Shown here piece by piece: positions 25,301-33,524 of a stretch of 64,000 nucleotides of DNA. Origin of the DNA: Desulfovibrio fairfieldensis. GTDB lineage: Bacteria > Desulfobacterota > Desulfovibrionia > Desulfovibrionales > Desulfovibrionaceae. A program made the translations under genes and the position numbers. The notes under the pieces were generated by a model. That model searched no databases. It saw only the letters and a program-made list of their open reading frames with translations, and was not told the DNA's origin. The stretch spans positions 627,001 through 691,000 of the forward strand of contig NZ_CP014229.1 of assembly GCF_001553605.1 (NCBI RefSeq). The letters are read 5' to 3'. Within the stretch, counting starts at the first letter, position 1. Each line of letters opens with the position of its first letter.

Positions 25301-27002
25301 CGTAGTCGTGATTGTACAGACCGGTGAGCGGGTCCTGGCGGGTGCGCTGCACCAGCTCGTCGTGGCGGAGTTTCCTGTCGGTGATGTCCAGCAGGATGCA
25401 GATATAGATCCGTTCGCCGTCCTCGTCCGTGGCCAGGCGGCCTTTTTCCAGAGCCCAGATCAGATTGCCGTCGGCTTTTCTGATCCGGTATTCCTCTTCG
25501 TAATAGTCGCGCTGCGGGTCCGCGCAAGCCGCCGTGACGCGCCCTCGGTCCTCGGGGTGGATGATGCCGGCCAGCCTGCCGCCGCAGGCACTTTCAAACT
25601 CCTTGCGGGTGTAGCCGAGCAGGGAGAGCAGGCTGTCGCTGACATAGGCCAGCGGCCGCCCGGCCTCGGCGCGGGTGATGAAGGAGCCGCCCGCGATGCT
25701 CGAACTGATCAGGGACATGAAGTGCTGCTGGCGCTGGTAGACGGCGTCGCGGCGCTCCTGCTCCTCAATATCCGTATAGAAGCAGTAAATGACGTTGTAG
25801 CCGTCGTGGCTTTCGCTGGTCTGGCAGCCGTCCAGACGGATGCGCACGCTCTCGCCGTTTTTTTTGACGAAGCGGCATTTGACGGAAAAGCGCCCTTGCT
25901 CCTTGAGTTCACGGATGCTTTTATCCGTGGCCGCCGCGTCGGCGGGGTGCATGATGCGCAATGATTCGTTGTTGAAGAGGGAGAGGATTTCCTCCCGCGT
26001 GTAGCCGAGATTGTCGAAAAATTGATCGTTGGCATAGAGCAGGGTATAGCCGGGGTCGTCCAGGATTTTGGCGATGCCGCTGACCACCACCTGGTAAAAA
26101 GCTCCGAGCTCGGCGTTTTTGCGCTCCAGCGAGGCCATGCCCCGTTGGAGCCGCTCCTGAAGCCGGCGTTGCTGGGTGATGTCGATGACGATGCTGACAA
26201 TAACCTTGCGCCCCCGGTCCGTGGTCAGGCAGCCCCGGTCCAGCACCCAGATGAATGAGCCGCCCTTGGCGAGCATGCGGTAGACGACTTCGTAGTGGTC
26301 GGAAACCGCCAGGGATTCCGACACCACCCGGTTGACGTGCTCGCGGTCCTCGGGGTGGATGCCGTTGCCGACCATCCCCTGGATATCAGCGGCGAATTCC
26401 TCGTAAGAGTCGTAATCCAGGTGGCGGATCAGGTTGTCGTTGACGAAATAGAGAGGAAAGCCCGGCTCCATGAAGCCGCCGATAAGGCCGCCGGGGATGC
26501 TGTTCTTGAGCAGTTCAAAGGCTTGTTCCTTGGAGCGGAAGGACATCCCGGCGGTGGTGGTTTCGCCGAGACTGGCCGGAAAAAATCCGCCCTCGTTCCG
26601 GTGTTCGACGGGCGCGGAAACGTGGATGGCCCGGATCAGGCAGTCCTCTCCCCGGCAGCGGCAGACGGCGGAAAAGCGCATTTCCAGGCGCGCGGCTTCG
26701 CCGCCGGGCAGGGTTGCGGGCAGTCGCAGGACGCCGTCCACGCAGGCGCAGTTTTCGCCGCAGGCAAACGCGCGCGGATCGCACAGTTCATATTTCCGGG
26801 GGCCGGGGGCCGCCAGGAATTCCTCGCGCAACGAGGCGCGGAATGTCTCCGGGCCCTGCCCAATGGTTCCCGATGCGCCGATGCCGATCCAACGCACATC
26901 CTCACAAAGACAGTGCGCCGCCTCTTCAGGGTCTCTTTCCTGCAGGTAGGCCCTGAAAAAACGGCGGACGGCATCAATGGACCGCGCGGCGGTTGCATCC
27001 AT
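22356..27002 (-). CDS. Very large sensor protein: SnoaL-like, about six PAS, GGDEF, degenerate GGDEF, EAL
   Basis: 1548 residues. Residues 1 to about 130 look like an NTF2/SnoaL-type fold. Three PAS-like segments follow (each with an HPEDR or HPADA type motif). Then comes a GGDEF domain with intact TGGDEF and FDLDNFKRVNDRHGH. Three more PAS-like segments lead to a second GGDEF in which the signature has decayed to SADNF. The C-terminal EAL domain keeps EVLARW, NVSRMSL, LECTES, DDFGTGYSS and AEGIELPEQ. No membrane segment is obvious, so it is probably cytoplasmic and may both make and break cyclic di-GMP. The divergent neighbour is a TolC-type channel gene. Confidence 0.9.
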   Translation of the reverse strand: MDATAARSIDAVRRFFRAYLQERDPEEAAHCLCEDVRWIGIGASGTIGQGPETFRASLREEFLAAPGPRKYELCDPRAFACGENCACVDGVLRLPATLPGGEAARLEMRFSAVCRCRGEDCLIRAIHVSAPVEHRNEGGFFPASLGETTTAGMSFRSKEQAFELLKNSIPGGLIGGFMEPGFPLYFVNDNLIRHLDYDSYEEFAADIQGMVGNGIHPEDREHVNRVVSESLAVSDHYEVVYRMLAKGGSFIWVLDRGCLTTDRGRKVIVSIVIDITQQRRLQERLQRGMASLERKNAELGAFYQVVVSGIAKILDDPGYTLLYANDQFFDNLGYTREEILSLFNNESLRIMHPADAAATDKSIRELKEQGRFSVKCRFVKKNGESVRIRLDGCQTSESHDGYNVIYCFYTDIEEQERRDAVYQRQQHFMSLISSSIAGGSFITRAEAGRPLAYVSDSLLSLLGYTRKEFESACGGRLAGIIHPEDRGRVTAACADPQRDYYEEEYRIRKADGNLIWALEKGRLATDEDGERIYICILLDITDRKLRHDELVQRTRQDPLTGLYNHDYARQYIQTYLDIHQHGHASALLLFDLDNFKRVNDRHGHLEGDAALARFAEILKKQFRSRDFLARTGGDEFIAFLQDIPSEQEAGAMADGVARSMRDSLGREYADCGLALSVGMAFATERTSYNLLFHAADEAMYRMKGKGRDERAFVLDRAEREFERHLLFKHAFGIILRIDLDSGQYHIRYGAHAVSSRLPSAGPYEQVLSDALLHPVLPEDKTMLREKLGLAQLRAACARGEEVLSREYRVRRTSGEILWIESRFHFLRNEGLNLAYNVISDITESRRQREQIRIAEIYTFTLQDTSDEIYELDMERGRYRTIRGSGDEFLPLPPEGTVDELQHAVRDGMIHPDDRERFDRFHYRAREAGNGKPSRDEFRCLWQDGAYHWVSISVLPVSATGKAFLVCVMGIDERKRLETFSSENEQLRQNKLEDERYRIIVEQSRGIVLDLDLERGVYYAPGLEKRFVCDPIAQEGPMGMLRSLEIHPDDRPLLDTFHQTLRSRSSEAETTLRLKRRDGAFLWCRIAVTVRRDDEDRPVRIVGLITDVDSDVRTMRQFRYRAEHDPVTGYSNLPGFKLDATRLLAARTGRKYALWHCDFRNFKYINDMYGYDVGNRLLKYWADLLAASFSPEETFARSSADNFVLLCTYRDIAEIETRFHNSVELLGHFEELASKRFRVELVGGCYMVEDDDALSLNDMLGRATMAQKSVKHLGGSRYAFYSKAMREKVIYEQEVEASMEKALRNGEFHAWLQPQIDIHNGNRLIGAEVLARWQRPGRGFVPPCDFIPLFERNGFIVDLDAFMFEQACAYLASRRSRGLPPLRLSVNVSRMSLGQKNFLERYTAVRERYAISPGMLELECTESLAVKDFPLFREVMTRLPGCGFRRAMDDFGTGYSSLNLLKNIDLDVLKLDMEFFRNTEGTSRERAVVESVVRMAHALDLTTVAEGIELPEQVDFLRAIGCDAVQGYVFSRPVPLDDFEEQESRFAAP

Positions 27003-27355
27003 AACGGCTATTGTCCTGTTGCTGGTGTATCTTTAGATAATAAAAACGAATTCACGGCCCCGTCAAGGCGGAAAGCGCCGCACCGCCCGTTCCGAGCGCG
27101 GACGTCACCGCCGGGCGGGTTCAGTCTGCCGGGCAATTGAATGCATGCCTCATCTCCGGATATGTGAGCATCAAAAACGCGCCGATAACGCCACCCGCGC
27201 GGAAAAGGCGGATTTCGCAAAATAACCGCAAAGTTACAGGAGGGCTGCCGTAAGAGTATTTTTCTCTTTCGCTTTGGATACAACGTTCATCCTATTCATT
27301 CGATTGCCCTGGCCCGGGATAAAGTCTGTGTTGCCAATGCCGCGTCTGTACGTGT
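27003..27355. other. Divergent promoter region with dispersed repeat
   Basis: 353 bases between the PAS/GGDEF/EAL gene and the TolC-type gene. The only recognisable content is the 79-base repeat at 27161-27239. No credible open frame. Confidence 0.5.
27161..27239 (-). repeat. 79-base dispersed repeat, copy 1
   Basis: The minus strand matches 50663-50741 (plus strand) with about six differences, including CCGCCTTTTCCGCGCGGG and GGCGTTATCGGCGCG. Both copies lie in gaps between divergent genes. Confidence 0.9.
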
Positions 27356-28819
27356 ATGCTAGGGGCCATGCGCATAATCGTCTTTTTCCGCCGCGCTCCC
27401 GCGCTCTGCCTGCTGGCCGGGCTGTGGCTGGGCTGCGTTGCCCTCTTTTTTGCCGATCCGCCCGTGGCCGAGGCTCAGCCCGCGTCCAGGGCCGGAGCCA
27501 TGAAGTCCCCACCCGCGCCGCTCTACACGGGGCAGCGTTCCCCGGACGGCAAGGACGCGCATCTGGGCCTGCCGGATGCCGTCAGCATGCCCGAGGCCGT
27601 GCAGCGGGCCTTGAAGTTCAATCCCAGCCTGGGGTCGCAGGAATCCCAGAGCCGCTCTTCGGAAGAGGGGCGCAAGTCGGCGCGCGGGGCCTTTGGTCCC
27701 AAACTCGGCATGAGCTACACGGCGGTCAAACAGGAAAGGAAAAGTTCGCCCGCCAGCTCGCGCCCGCCGGAACTGGGCACCTATTCCTGGGCCGTGGAAG
27801 TTTCCCAGCCGGTCTTTCAGGGGTTCAGGCTGTTGGCCACCTATCAGAAAGCCGCCCTCCAGTCCGACAGCGACAAGGCCTCCCTGCGCAAGGCCGAGCT
27901 GGACATGACCGAACAGGTCCAGACCTATTTTCTCGATTATCTGCGCGCCGAGGAAAACGTGCGCAGCGAGCGGGATTCCCTGGCCCGGCTGCGCGACCAG
28001 TTGCGCATTACCAAGGCTTTCTATGACGTGGGCCTGCGCCCGCGCTTGGATGTGCTCCAGGCCGAGGTCAATGTGAGCCAGGCGGAAAACCAGCTGATCC
28101 AGGTGGAAAACAACCGCGACACCTATCTCGCCAAGCTCAATACCCTGCTGGGCCTGCCCGCCACCGCCAGGGCCGCGTATACGGGCAAGCTGGTCCATGT
28201 GCCTTTCCGGCGTTCGCTGGAACAATGTCTGGAGGCCGCCTACCGCCAGCGGCCGGATCTGTATATGGCGGCCAAGTCCGTGGAAATCGCGGGCAAGGAC
28301 CAGCGCGTGGCCCAGAGCGATTACTACCCGCAGGTAGAGGCCTATTACAACATCAATCAGACCGGCAATACCCCGGATCTGCAACGCTCGGGCGACCGGA
28401 GCTCGCGCGGCACCACCTGGGAGGTGGGAGCCCGCGCCACTTGGAATGTCTTTCAGTGGGGCACCACCTATTATGCCGACAAGCAGGCGGGCTGGCTGGT
28501 GACCAAGATGCGTTACGAAGAGGAAGACCTGAAGCTCCAGGTGGGCTACGACATCAAATCCAAGCTGCTGGCCGTGCATGAGGCGGAAAAGCGTATTTCC
28601 GTGGCGGAAAAGGGCGTGGAGCAGGCCACGGAAGCCTATAATGTGGCCCTGGCCCGCTACCAGGAGCAGGTGGGCACCAACTTCGACGTGCTGGACGCCT
28701 CTTCCAAACTGACCACGGCCCAGGCTTCGCTGACCAGCGCCAAGGCCGATTATCTCACGGCCCTGGCCCAGATTTACGTGGCCATGGGTGAATTTCATCC
28801 CGATCTGATGCAGCGCTGA
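27356..28819 (+). CDS. TolC-family outer membrane channel protein
   Basis: 487 residues; start uncertain between ATG 27356 and ATG 27368, neither with a good ribosome site. A signal peptide (RAPALCLLAGLWLGCVALFF...VAEA) is followed by two OEP repeats rich in long helices: residues about 75-265 (SMPEAVQRALKFNPSLGSQ, then VEVSQPVFQGFRLLATYQ, then VGLRPRLDVLQAE) and about 280-480 (EAAYRQRPDLYMAAKSVEIA, then VFQWGTTYYADKQA, then YQEQVGTNFDVLDA). Such proteins form the outer-membrane exit duct for type I secretion or RND pumps. No inner-membrane partner is adjacent, so the pump it serves is unknown. Confidence 0.9.
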   Translation: MLGAMRIIVFFRRAPALCLLAGLWLGCVALFFADPPVAEAQPASRAGAMKSPPAPLYTGQRSPDGKDAHLGLPDAVSMPEAVQRALKFNPSLGSQESQSRSSEEGRKSARGAFGPKLGMSYTAVKQERKSSPASSRPPELGTYSWAVEVSQPVFQGFRLLATYQKAALQSDSDKASLRKAELDMTEQVQTYFLDYLRAEENVRSERDSLARLRDQLRITKAFYDVGLRPRLDVLQAEVNVSQAENQLIQVENNRDTYLAKLNTLLGLPATARAAYTGKLVHVPFRRSLEQCLEAAYRQRPDLYMAAKSVEIAGKDQRVAQSDYYPQVEAYYNINQTGNTPDLQRSGDRSSRGTTWEVGARATWNVFQWGTTYYADKQAGWLVTKMRYEEEDLKLQVGYDIKSKLLAVHEAEKRISVAEKGVEQATEAYNVALARYQEQVGTNFDVLDASSKLTTAQASLTSAKADYLTALAQIYVAMGEFHPDLMQR

Positions 28820-29002
28820 TTCCTGTGGAGCGCGCCCTGTTGCGGCGGGCTCCGGAACGCATCGCCGACGGCAAAGCTCGGTCCTTGTTTGCGCCGGAAG
28901 CGTTTTCCGGCATATTTAATGAACGCGGACGGCTTCCTGGAAGCCATTCCGTCTGTAAGTGCACGATATTGTTATGACGAAAATCAACATACGACGGCAG
29001 GC

Positions 29003-30661
29003 ATGAACGAACCTTACCTTTCCATTACCCCCCTGGGGGGACTCGGCGAAATCGGCCTCAACTGCCAGCTCTGGGAAACAGAGGGCGGCGTGGTCATGGT
29101 GGACTGCGGGCTGATGTTTCCGGACGACGCCCATCTGGGCGTGGACGTGGTCATTCCGCATTTCGGCGCGGTGAGCGCCGTCAAGGACAAGCTGCTGGGC
29201 ATCGTGCTGACCCACGGGCATGAGGACCACATCGGCGCGCTGCCCTGGCTGGTGCGGGAACTCAAAGGCACGCGCATTTACGGCTCGCGCTTCACCCTGG
29301 CCCTGGTGGAGCACAAGCTGCGCGAACATGAAATCCTGGACTGGGTGGAGCTCTGCCCGGTGGACGCCGGTACCACGCTACCCCTAGGCGACCTGACCTT
29401 TCATTTCTTTCCGGTCTGTCACTCCATCCCCGAAGGTTTCGGCCTGGGCGTGGAAACCCCCGTGGGCCGGGTGGTGCACAGCGGCGACTTCAAGCTCGAC
29501 CCCCACCCCCTGGGCGGCTCGGGCACGGACTTGCGTCTTTTCCGGGAGTTCGCCGGTCCGGAAGGCGCGCGCCTGCTGCTTTCGGACTCCACCAACGTCA
29601 TGCGCGAGGGGCGTTCTCTCACCGAGCGGGAGGTCAAGGACTCTCTGGGCAAGGTCTTTGATTCGGCCAAGGGCCGCATTGTCATCACGCTTTTTTCCAG
29701 CCATATCCAGCGCATCCAGGAAGTCTTCGACCTTGCCAGGGAGCGCGGGCGCACGGTGGTCATCAGCGGCAAGTCCCTGGCGAACAATATTGAAATGGCG
29801 CGGGATCTGGGCTTCGCCAAGCTGCCGCCCTCCTTTTTCAACGCCCACAACGGCGTGCCGGATCTGCCGGACGAGCAACTGGTGCTGGTGGTCACCGGCG
29901 CGCAGGGCGAGCCGTTGTCGGCCCTGTCGCGCATGGTGCTGGGCGGCCACCGCCAGCTCTGCATCCGCGAGGGCGACACCGTGGTCATGAGTTCGCGCAT
30001 GATTCCGGGCAATGCCAAGGCCATTTCCCGCCTGATCAATGAAATGTATCGCCTGGGCGCGGAAGTGCTCTATGAGAGCGTGCATGCCATCCACGCCTCG
30101 GGCCATGCCCACAGCGAGGAATTGCGCGAAATGTTGCTGGCCGTGCGGCCCGAGCTTTTTGTGCCGGTGCACGGCGAATACCAGCATCTGGTCAAGCACG
30201 GCCGTCTGGCCGAAAGCTGCGGCGTGGACCCGGAAAAGATCATCCTGCTGGAGGACGGCCAGCCCCTAAGCATTCTGCCGGATTCCTTCCGCCTGGAGGA
30301 CCGCGTGCCCGTGGAGTGCACCCTGGTGGACGGCAAGGGCGTGGGCGACGTGGGTTCCGCCGTGCTCAAGGAGCGGCGCATTCTGGGCGATGAGGGCATG
30401 GTCATCGTGGTGCTGGTTGTGGATTCGGAGACGGGCAGCGTGCTGCACGGGCCGGAAATGATTTCCAAGGGCTTTGTCTTCGAGCAGCAATACAGCCATT
30501 TGCTGGAAGACGCCAAATGCCTGGTGCTGGATGAGATCGAGGCGGCCCGGCCCGGCCAGCTCACCCGCATGCAGGAGGGCATCCGCTCCTCCCTGCGGCG
30601 TTTCTTCCGCCGCGTGCTGGAACGCGACCCGGTGGTGGTGCCCATTATCAGCGAAGTTTAG
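29003..30661 (+). CDS. rnj: Ribonuclease J
   Basis: 552 residues from ATG 29003 (MNEPYLSITPLGGLGEIG). The metallo-beta-lactamase core shows HGHEDHIGA, CHSIPEGFGL and VHSGDFKLD. The beta-CASP part shows LLSDSTNVMREG, VTGAQGEPLSAL, ASGHAHSEEL and PVHGEYQHL; the C-terminal domain follows. RNase J is a zinc-dependent 5'-3' exonuclease and endonuclease for mRNA turnover and RNA maturation. The upstream 38 codons of the open frame lack conserved residues and were left out. It appears monocistronic and is followed by a long hairpin with a T-run. Confidence 0.94.
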   Translation: MNEPYLSITPLGGLGEIGLNCQLWETEGGVVMVDCGLMFPDDAHLGVDVVIPHFGAVSAVKDKLLGIVLTHGHEDHIGALPWLVRELKGTRIYGSRFTLALVEHKLREHEILDWVELCPVDAGTTLPLGDLTFHFFPVCHSIPEGFGLGVETPVGRVVHSGDFKLDPHPLGGSGTDLRLFREFAGPEGARLLLSDSTNVMREGRSLTEREVKDSLGKVFDSAKGRIVITLFSSHIQRIQEVFDLARERGRTVVISGKSLANNIEMARDLGFAKLPPSFFNAHNGVPDLPDEQLVLVVTGAQGEPLSALSRMVLGGHRQLCIREGDTVVMSSRMIPGNAKAISRLINEMYRLGAEVLYESVHAIHASGHAHSEELREMLLAVRPELFVPVHGEYQHLVKHGRLAESCGVDPEKIILLEDGQPLSILPDSFRLEDRVPVECTLVDGKGVGDVGSAVLKERRILGDEGMVIVVLVVDSETGSVLHGPEMISKGFVFEQQYSHLLEDAKCLVLDEIEAARPGQLTRMQEGIRSSLRRFFRRVLERDPVVVPIISEV

Positions 30662-30727
30662 AGCATTTCAAAGTCGATCTGCTCCAGCGGGCGTCGGCCG
30701 GTTTTCAGCCGGGCCTTCAACCGCGAG

Positions 30728-30797
30728 CGCATCAAGCCCGCCGGGAACGCCGACAATGTGCGGCCTTCCGGCGGGCTTGATGCGTTCCGGCGTTTTT
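30728..30797 (+). terminator. Rho-independent terminator after RNase J
   Basis: CGCATCAAGCCCGCCGG (30728-30744) pairs perfectly with CCGGCGGGCTTGATGCG (30768-30784), followed shortly by a second GC block and seven T. Just before it, the stop codon starts a TAGAGCATTT repeat word (30659). Confidence 0.85.
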
Positions 30798-30909
30798 TTC
30801 AGCTGTCTCCCGTGCCCTGTGGAGGCGGCGCCGATTTTAAACCTGGGGCCGTAACATTAACTATAGAGAACGATAGAGCGAAGAATTTTTTTGCCCGGAA
30901 AATCCCGTC

Positions 30910-30925
30910 TGGCATCAATATTGCT
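30910..30925 (+). promoter_or_regulatory. Candidate sigma-54 promoter upstream of small membrane protein
   Basis: TGGCATCAATATTGCT keeps the invariant GG and GC ten bases apart and matches most of the -24/-12 consensus. Predicted start near 30936, 49 bases before the ATG of the small gene. The leader contains a GCGGCAG/CTGCCGC hairpin (30943-30964). No activator gene is adjacent; the nearest in this window is at 14391. Confidence 0.55.
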
Positions 30926-30984
30926 TGTTTCTCCATGGAAGGGCGGCAGGGAAAAATCTGCCGCGAAATATTGAGGAGCAAGCA

Positions 30985-31245
30985 ATGATCAGAAGCAACG
31001 GAAGAAACAATGCGCCGTACGCCCTGTTGAGCGCCGCCCTGCTGGGCTGCGCGTGTTTTTTCGCCGCCATGCTCTGGCAGGACGGAAACTCGCTGACGCC
31101 GCGCCAGAATCTGGCTGATTACGTACCCAATTTTGCGGTGCAGGCCGATGTGGTACGGGTGGTGCGGGTGGTGCCCCTGGCCGGCAGGTCCCTGCGCAGC
31201 CCTTGTGCCGACACCGACGCGCAGGCTGCGGAGGCGGCGCGGTAG
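30985..31245 (+). CDS. Small single-span membrane protein of unknown function
   Basis: 86 residues from ATG 30985 with GAGGAG at good spacing. One membrane segment near residues 11-31 (APYALLSAALLGCACFFAAML) is followed by an external or cytoplasmic tail with VVRVVRVVPL. No recognised domain. It lies 232 bases upstream of hflK on the same strand and has a possible sigma-54 promoter. Function unknown; the position suggests a small partner or regulator of membrane protein quality control, which is only inference. Confidence 0.65.
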   Translation: MIRSNGRNNAPYALLSAALLGCACFFAAMLWQDGNSLTPRQNLADYVPNFAVQADVVRVVRVVPLAGRSLRSPCADTDAQAAEAAR

Positions 31246-31367
31246 GCCGCCTCTGTTGCGACGTCCCAGGCCGCTTGTGGGGCTCCATTTCTCTCTTGGC
31301 CGCAAAAAAGGCGCTCCATGCAGCCCTTTTTCATGCGGCTCTTCTTATTGACATGCCTCTCTTCGCC

Positions 31368-31396
31368 TTGACCAAGGCGGATTCGTGTCCTATTTA
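31368..31396 (+). promoter_or_regulatory. Predicted sigma-70 promoter of hflKC
   Basis: TTGACC (31368-31373), 17-base spacer, TATTTA (31391-31396), 82 bases upstream of the hflK start. A -10 read two to four bases later (TTATAA) is also possible. Confidence 0.5.
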
Positions 31397-31477
31397 TAAA
31401 CACTACTCCTCACGTTGTGGGCGCTGCGGACTGTTATGGGCGCCCCGCACCTCTGAAGCGAAGGTATTGCCTCTACC

Positions 31478-32644
31478 ATGAATTGGGATTGGGATAAACT
31501 ACAAGAAAAGCGGCAGCGACAGCAGGGGCAGAATTCTCCCCCTAGGCCTCCTCAGGACCAGGATCACGACGAAACCGAGCGCGACGAGCCTCGCGCCCGG
31601 CGTACCCCCTTCAACAAGAGGGGCAGCGGGCCGGATGCGAATCCGCTCAAGCGCCTTTCCCAGATGCGCGTGCCCAACGGACGCGCGGTGCTGCTGGTGC
31701 TGCTGGCCGTGGTGGGGCTCTGGCTGTTGTCGGGCATTTATATCATCAACCCCGACGAGCAGGGCGTGGTGCTGCGTTTCGGCAAGTACGAACGCACGGA
31801 AGGTCCCGGCCCGCATTATGCCTGGCCCGTGCCCATTGAAACGGTCTACAAGCCGCAGGTCACCCAGGTGCTGCGCAGCGAAGTGGGCTTCCGCTCCGTG
31901 GGCCAGTCCGCTACCTTCCAGCAGGGACAGGTGCGGACCATCCCCGAGGAAGCCTCCATGCTCACGGGCGATGAAAATATCGTCAATGTGCAGTTCAGCG
32001 TGCAGTACAAGATCAGCGATCCCGTGCAGTACCTCTTCAACGTCAGCGCGCCCGCTGCGCTGGTGCGCAACGCGGCCGAGGCGGCCATGCGCGAGGTCAT
32101 CGGCAACAGCCAGATCGACTCGGCCATCACCGACGGCAAGTTGAAGATCCAGAGCGAGGCCACCCAGCTTCTGCAGCAGATTCTCAACCGCTACGGCGCG
32201 GGCATCCATGTCATCGCGGTGCAGTTGCAGGATGTGCATCCGCCGCAGGATGTCATCGAAGCCTTCAAGGATGTGGCCAGCGCCCGTGAGGACAAGAGCC
32301 GGATCATCAATGAGGCCGAAGCCTACCGCAACGAACTTCTGCCCAAGGCGCGCGGCCAGGCCGCGGCCATGCGCAATCAGGCCGAGGCCTACAGCGCCAC
32401 CCGCGTGCGTAACGCCGAGGGCGACGCCTCGCGTTTCGACGCCTTGCGCGTGGAATACGAAAAAGCTCCCAAGGTCACCAAGCAGCGGCTGTATTACGAA
32501 ACCATGGAAGACATTCTGGCCGGCGCCGGAGAAAAGGTGCTTATGGACGGCGCTGCCGCGGCCCGCGCGCTGCCCTATCTGCCCCTGCCCAGCCTGAGCG
32601 CCCCCCAGACCCCCAAGGCCCCGCAGGCCGTGGAGAAAAAGTAA
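31478..32644 (+). CDS. hflK: FtsH protease modulator HflK
   Basis: 388 residues. A hydrophilic, Pro/Arg-rich N-terminus precedes one membrane segment (VLLVLLAVVGLWLLSGIYI, about 72-90). Then comes an SPFH/band-7 domain (NPDEQGVVLRFGKYERTEGPG, VQFSVQYKISDPVQYLFNV, AMREVIGNSQIDSAITDGK) and a helical C-terminus (DVASAREDKSRIINEAEAYRN). HflK and HflC form a large membrane complex that surrounds and restrains the FtsH protease. The stop codon overlaps the hflC start by one base, indicating coupled translation. Confidence 0.94.
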   Translation: MNWDWDKLQEKRQRQQGQNSPPRPPQDQDHDETERDEPRARRTPFNKRGSGPDANPLKRLSQMRVPNGRAVLLVLLAVVGLWLLSGIYIINPDEQGVVLRFGKYERTEGPGPHYAWPVPIETVYKPQVTQVLRSEVGFRSVGQSATFQQGQVRTIPEEASMLTGDENIVNVQFSVQYKISDPVQYLFNVSAPAALVRNAAEAAMREVIGNSQIDSAITDGKLKIQSEATQLLQQILNRYGAGIHVIAVQLQDVHPPQDVIEAFKDVASAREDKSRIINEAEAYRNELLPKARGQAAAMRNQAEAYSATRVRNAEGDASRFDALRVEYEKAPKVTKQRLYYETMEDILAGAGEKVLMDGAAAARALPYLPLPSLSAPQTPKAPQAVEKK

Positions 32645-33492
32645 TGCGCAAGAATCCGCTGCTTCTGGTTATCGTGGCCCTTGCGGTCCTGGCTCTGGCG
32701 AGTCAGTGCTTCTTCACCGTGCATCAGACCCAGAAAGCCCTGGTTCTTCAACTGGGCGAGCCGCTTCCGGAAGTGTACGGGCCGGGCCTGCATTTCAAAC
32801 TGCCTTTCATTCAGAACGTGGTCTATTTCGACTCCCGCGTGCTGGATTATGAAGCACGCTCGCGCGAGGCCTTCACCGTGGACAAGAAGGCCATTGTGCT
32901 GGACAACTACGCCCGCTGGAAGATTATTGACCCTCTCCAGTTCTACCGCACCATGCGCAGTATCCCGGGAGCGCAGGCCCGTCTGGACGACGTGGTTTAC
33001 TCCCAGTTACGGGCTCTGGTGGGCGCGTACACCCTTACCGAGGTCGTCTCCTCGCACCGCGCGGCCATTATGAAGGAAGTGACCGACAAGGTCTCGGAAC
33101 TGATGAAACCCTTCGGCGTGGAAGTGCTGGACGTGCGCATCAAGCGCACGGACCTTCCGGCCGAAAACCAGCGGGCCATTTTCGGCCGCATGCGCGCCGA
33201 GCGCGAACGCCAGGCCAAGCAATACCGGTCGGAGGGCGAGGAGGAATCCACGCGCATCCGTTCCGACGCCGACCGCCAGCGCGCCCTGATTCTGGCTGAA
33301 GCCGCCCGCGAGGCCCAGATGGAACGCGGCAAGGGCGATGCCCAGGCTGCGGCCGCCTATGCCGAGGCCTACAGCAAGTCTCCGGAATTTTATGCCTACC
33401 AGCGTTGGCTGGAGGCTATGCGCAAGTCCTTTAAGGACAACAGCAAGATGGTGCTGACCAACGAAGCGCCGCTGCTCAATCTGCAACACTGA
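32644..33492 (+). CDS. hflC: FtsH protease modulator HflC
   Basis: 282 residues. An N-terminal membrane segment (LLLVIVALAVLALASQCFF) is followed by the SPFH domain (TQKALVLQLGEPLPEVYGPGL, DKKAIVLDNYARWKIIDPLQF) and an Ala/Glu-rich helix (ERERQAKQYRSEGEEESTRI). It pairs with HflK. The start overlaps the hflK stop (TAATG), and its own stop overlaps an in-frame upstream ATG of the next gene. Confidence 0.94.
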   Translation: MRKNPLLLVIVALAVLALASQCFFTVHQTQKALVLQLGEPLPEVYGPGLHFKLPFIQNVVYFDSRVLDYEARSREAFTVDKKAIVLDNYARWKIIDPLQFYRTMRSIPGAQARLDDVVYSQLRALVGAYTLTEVVSSHRAAIMKEVTDKVSELMKPFGVEVLDVRIKRTDLPAENQRAIFGRMRAERERQAKQYRSEGEEESTRIRSDADRQRALILAEAAREAQMERGKGDAQAAAAYAEAYSKSPEFYAYQRWLEAMRKSFKDNSKMVLTNEAPLLNLQH

Positions 33493-33524
33493 TGACGCGT
33501 TTTCTGCGCGTTATGGAGTATCCC

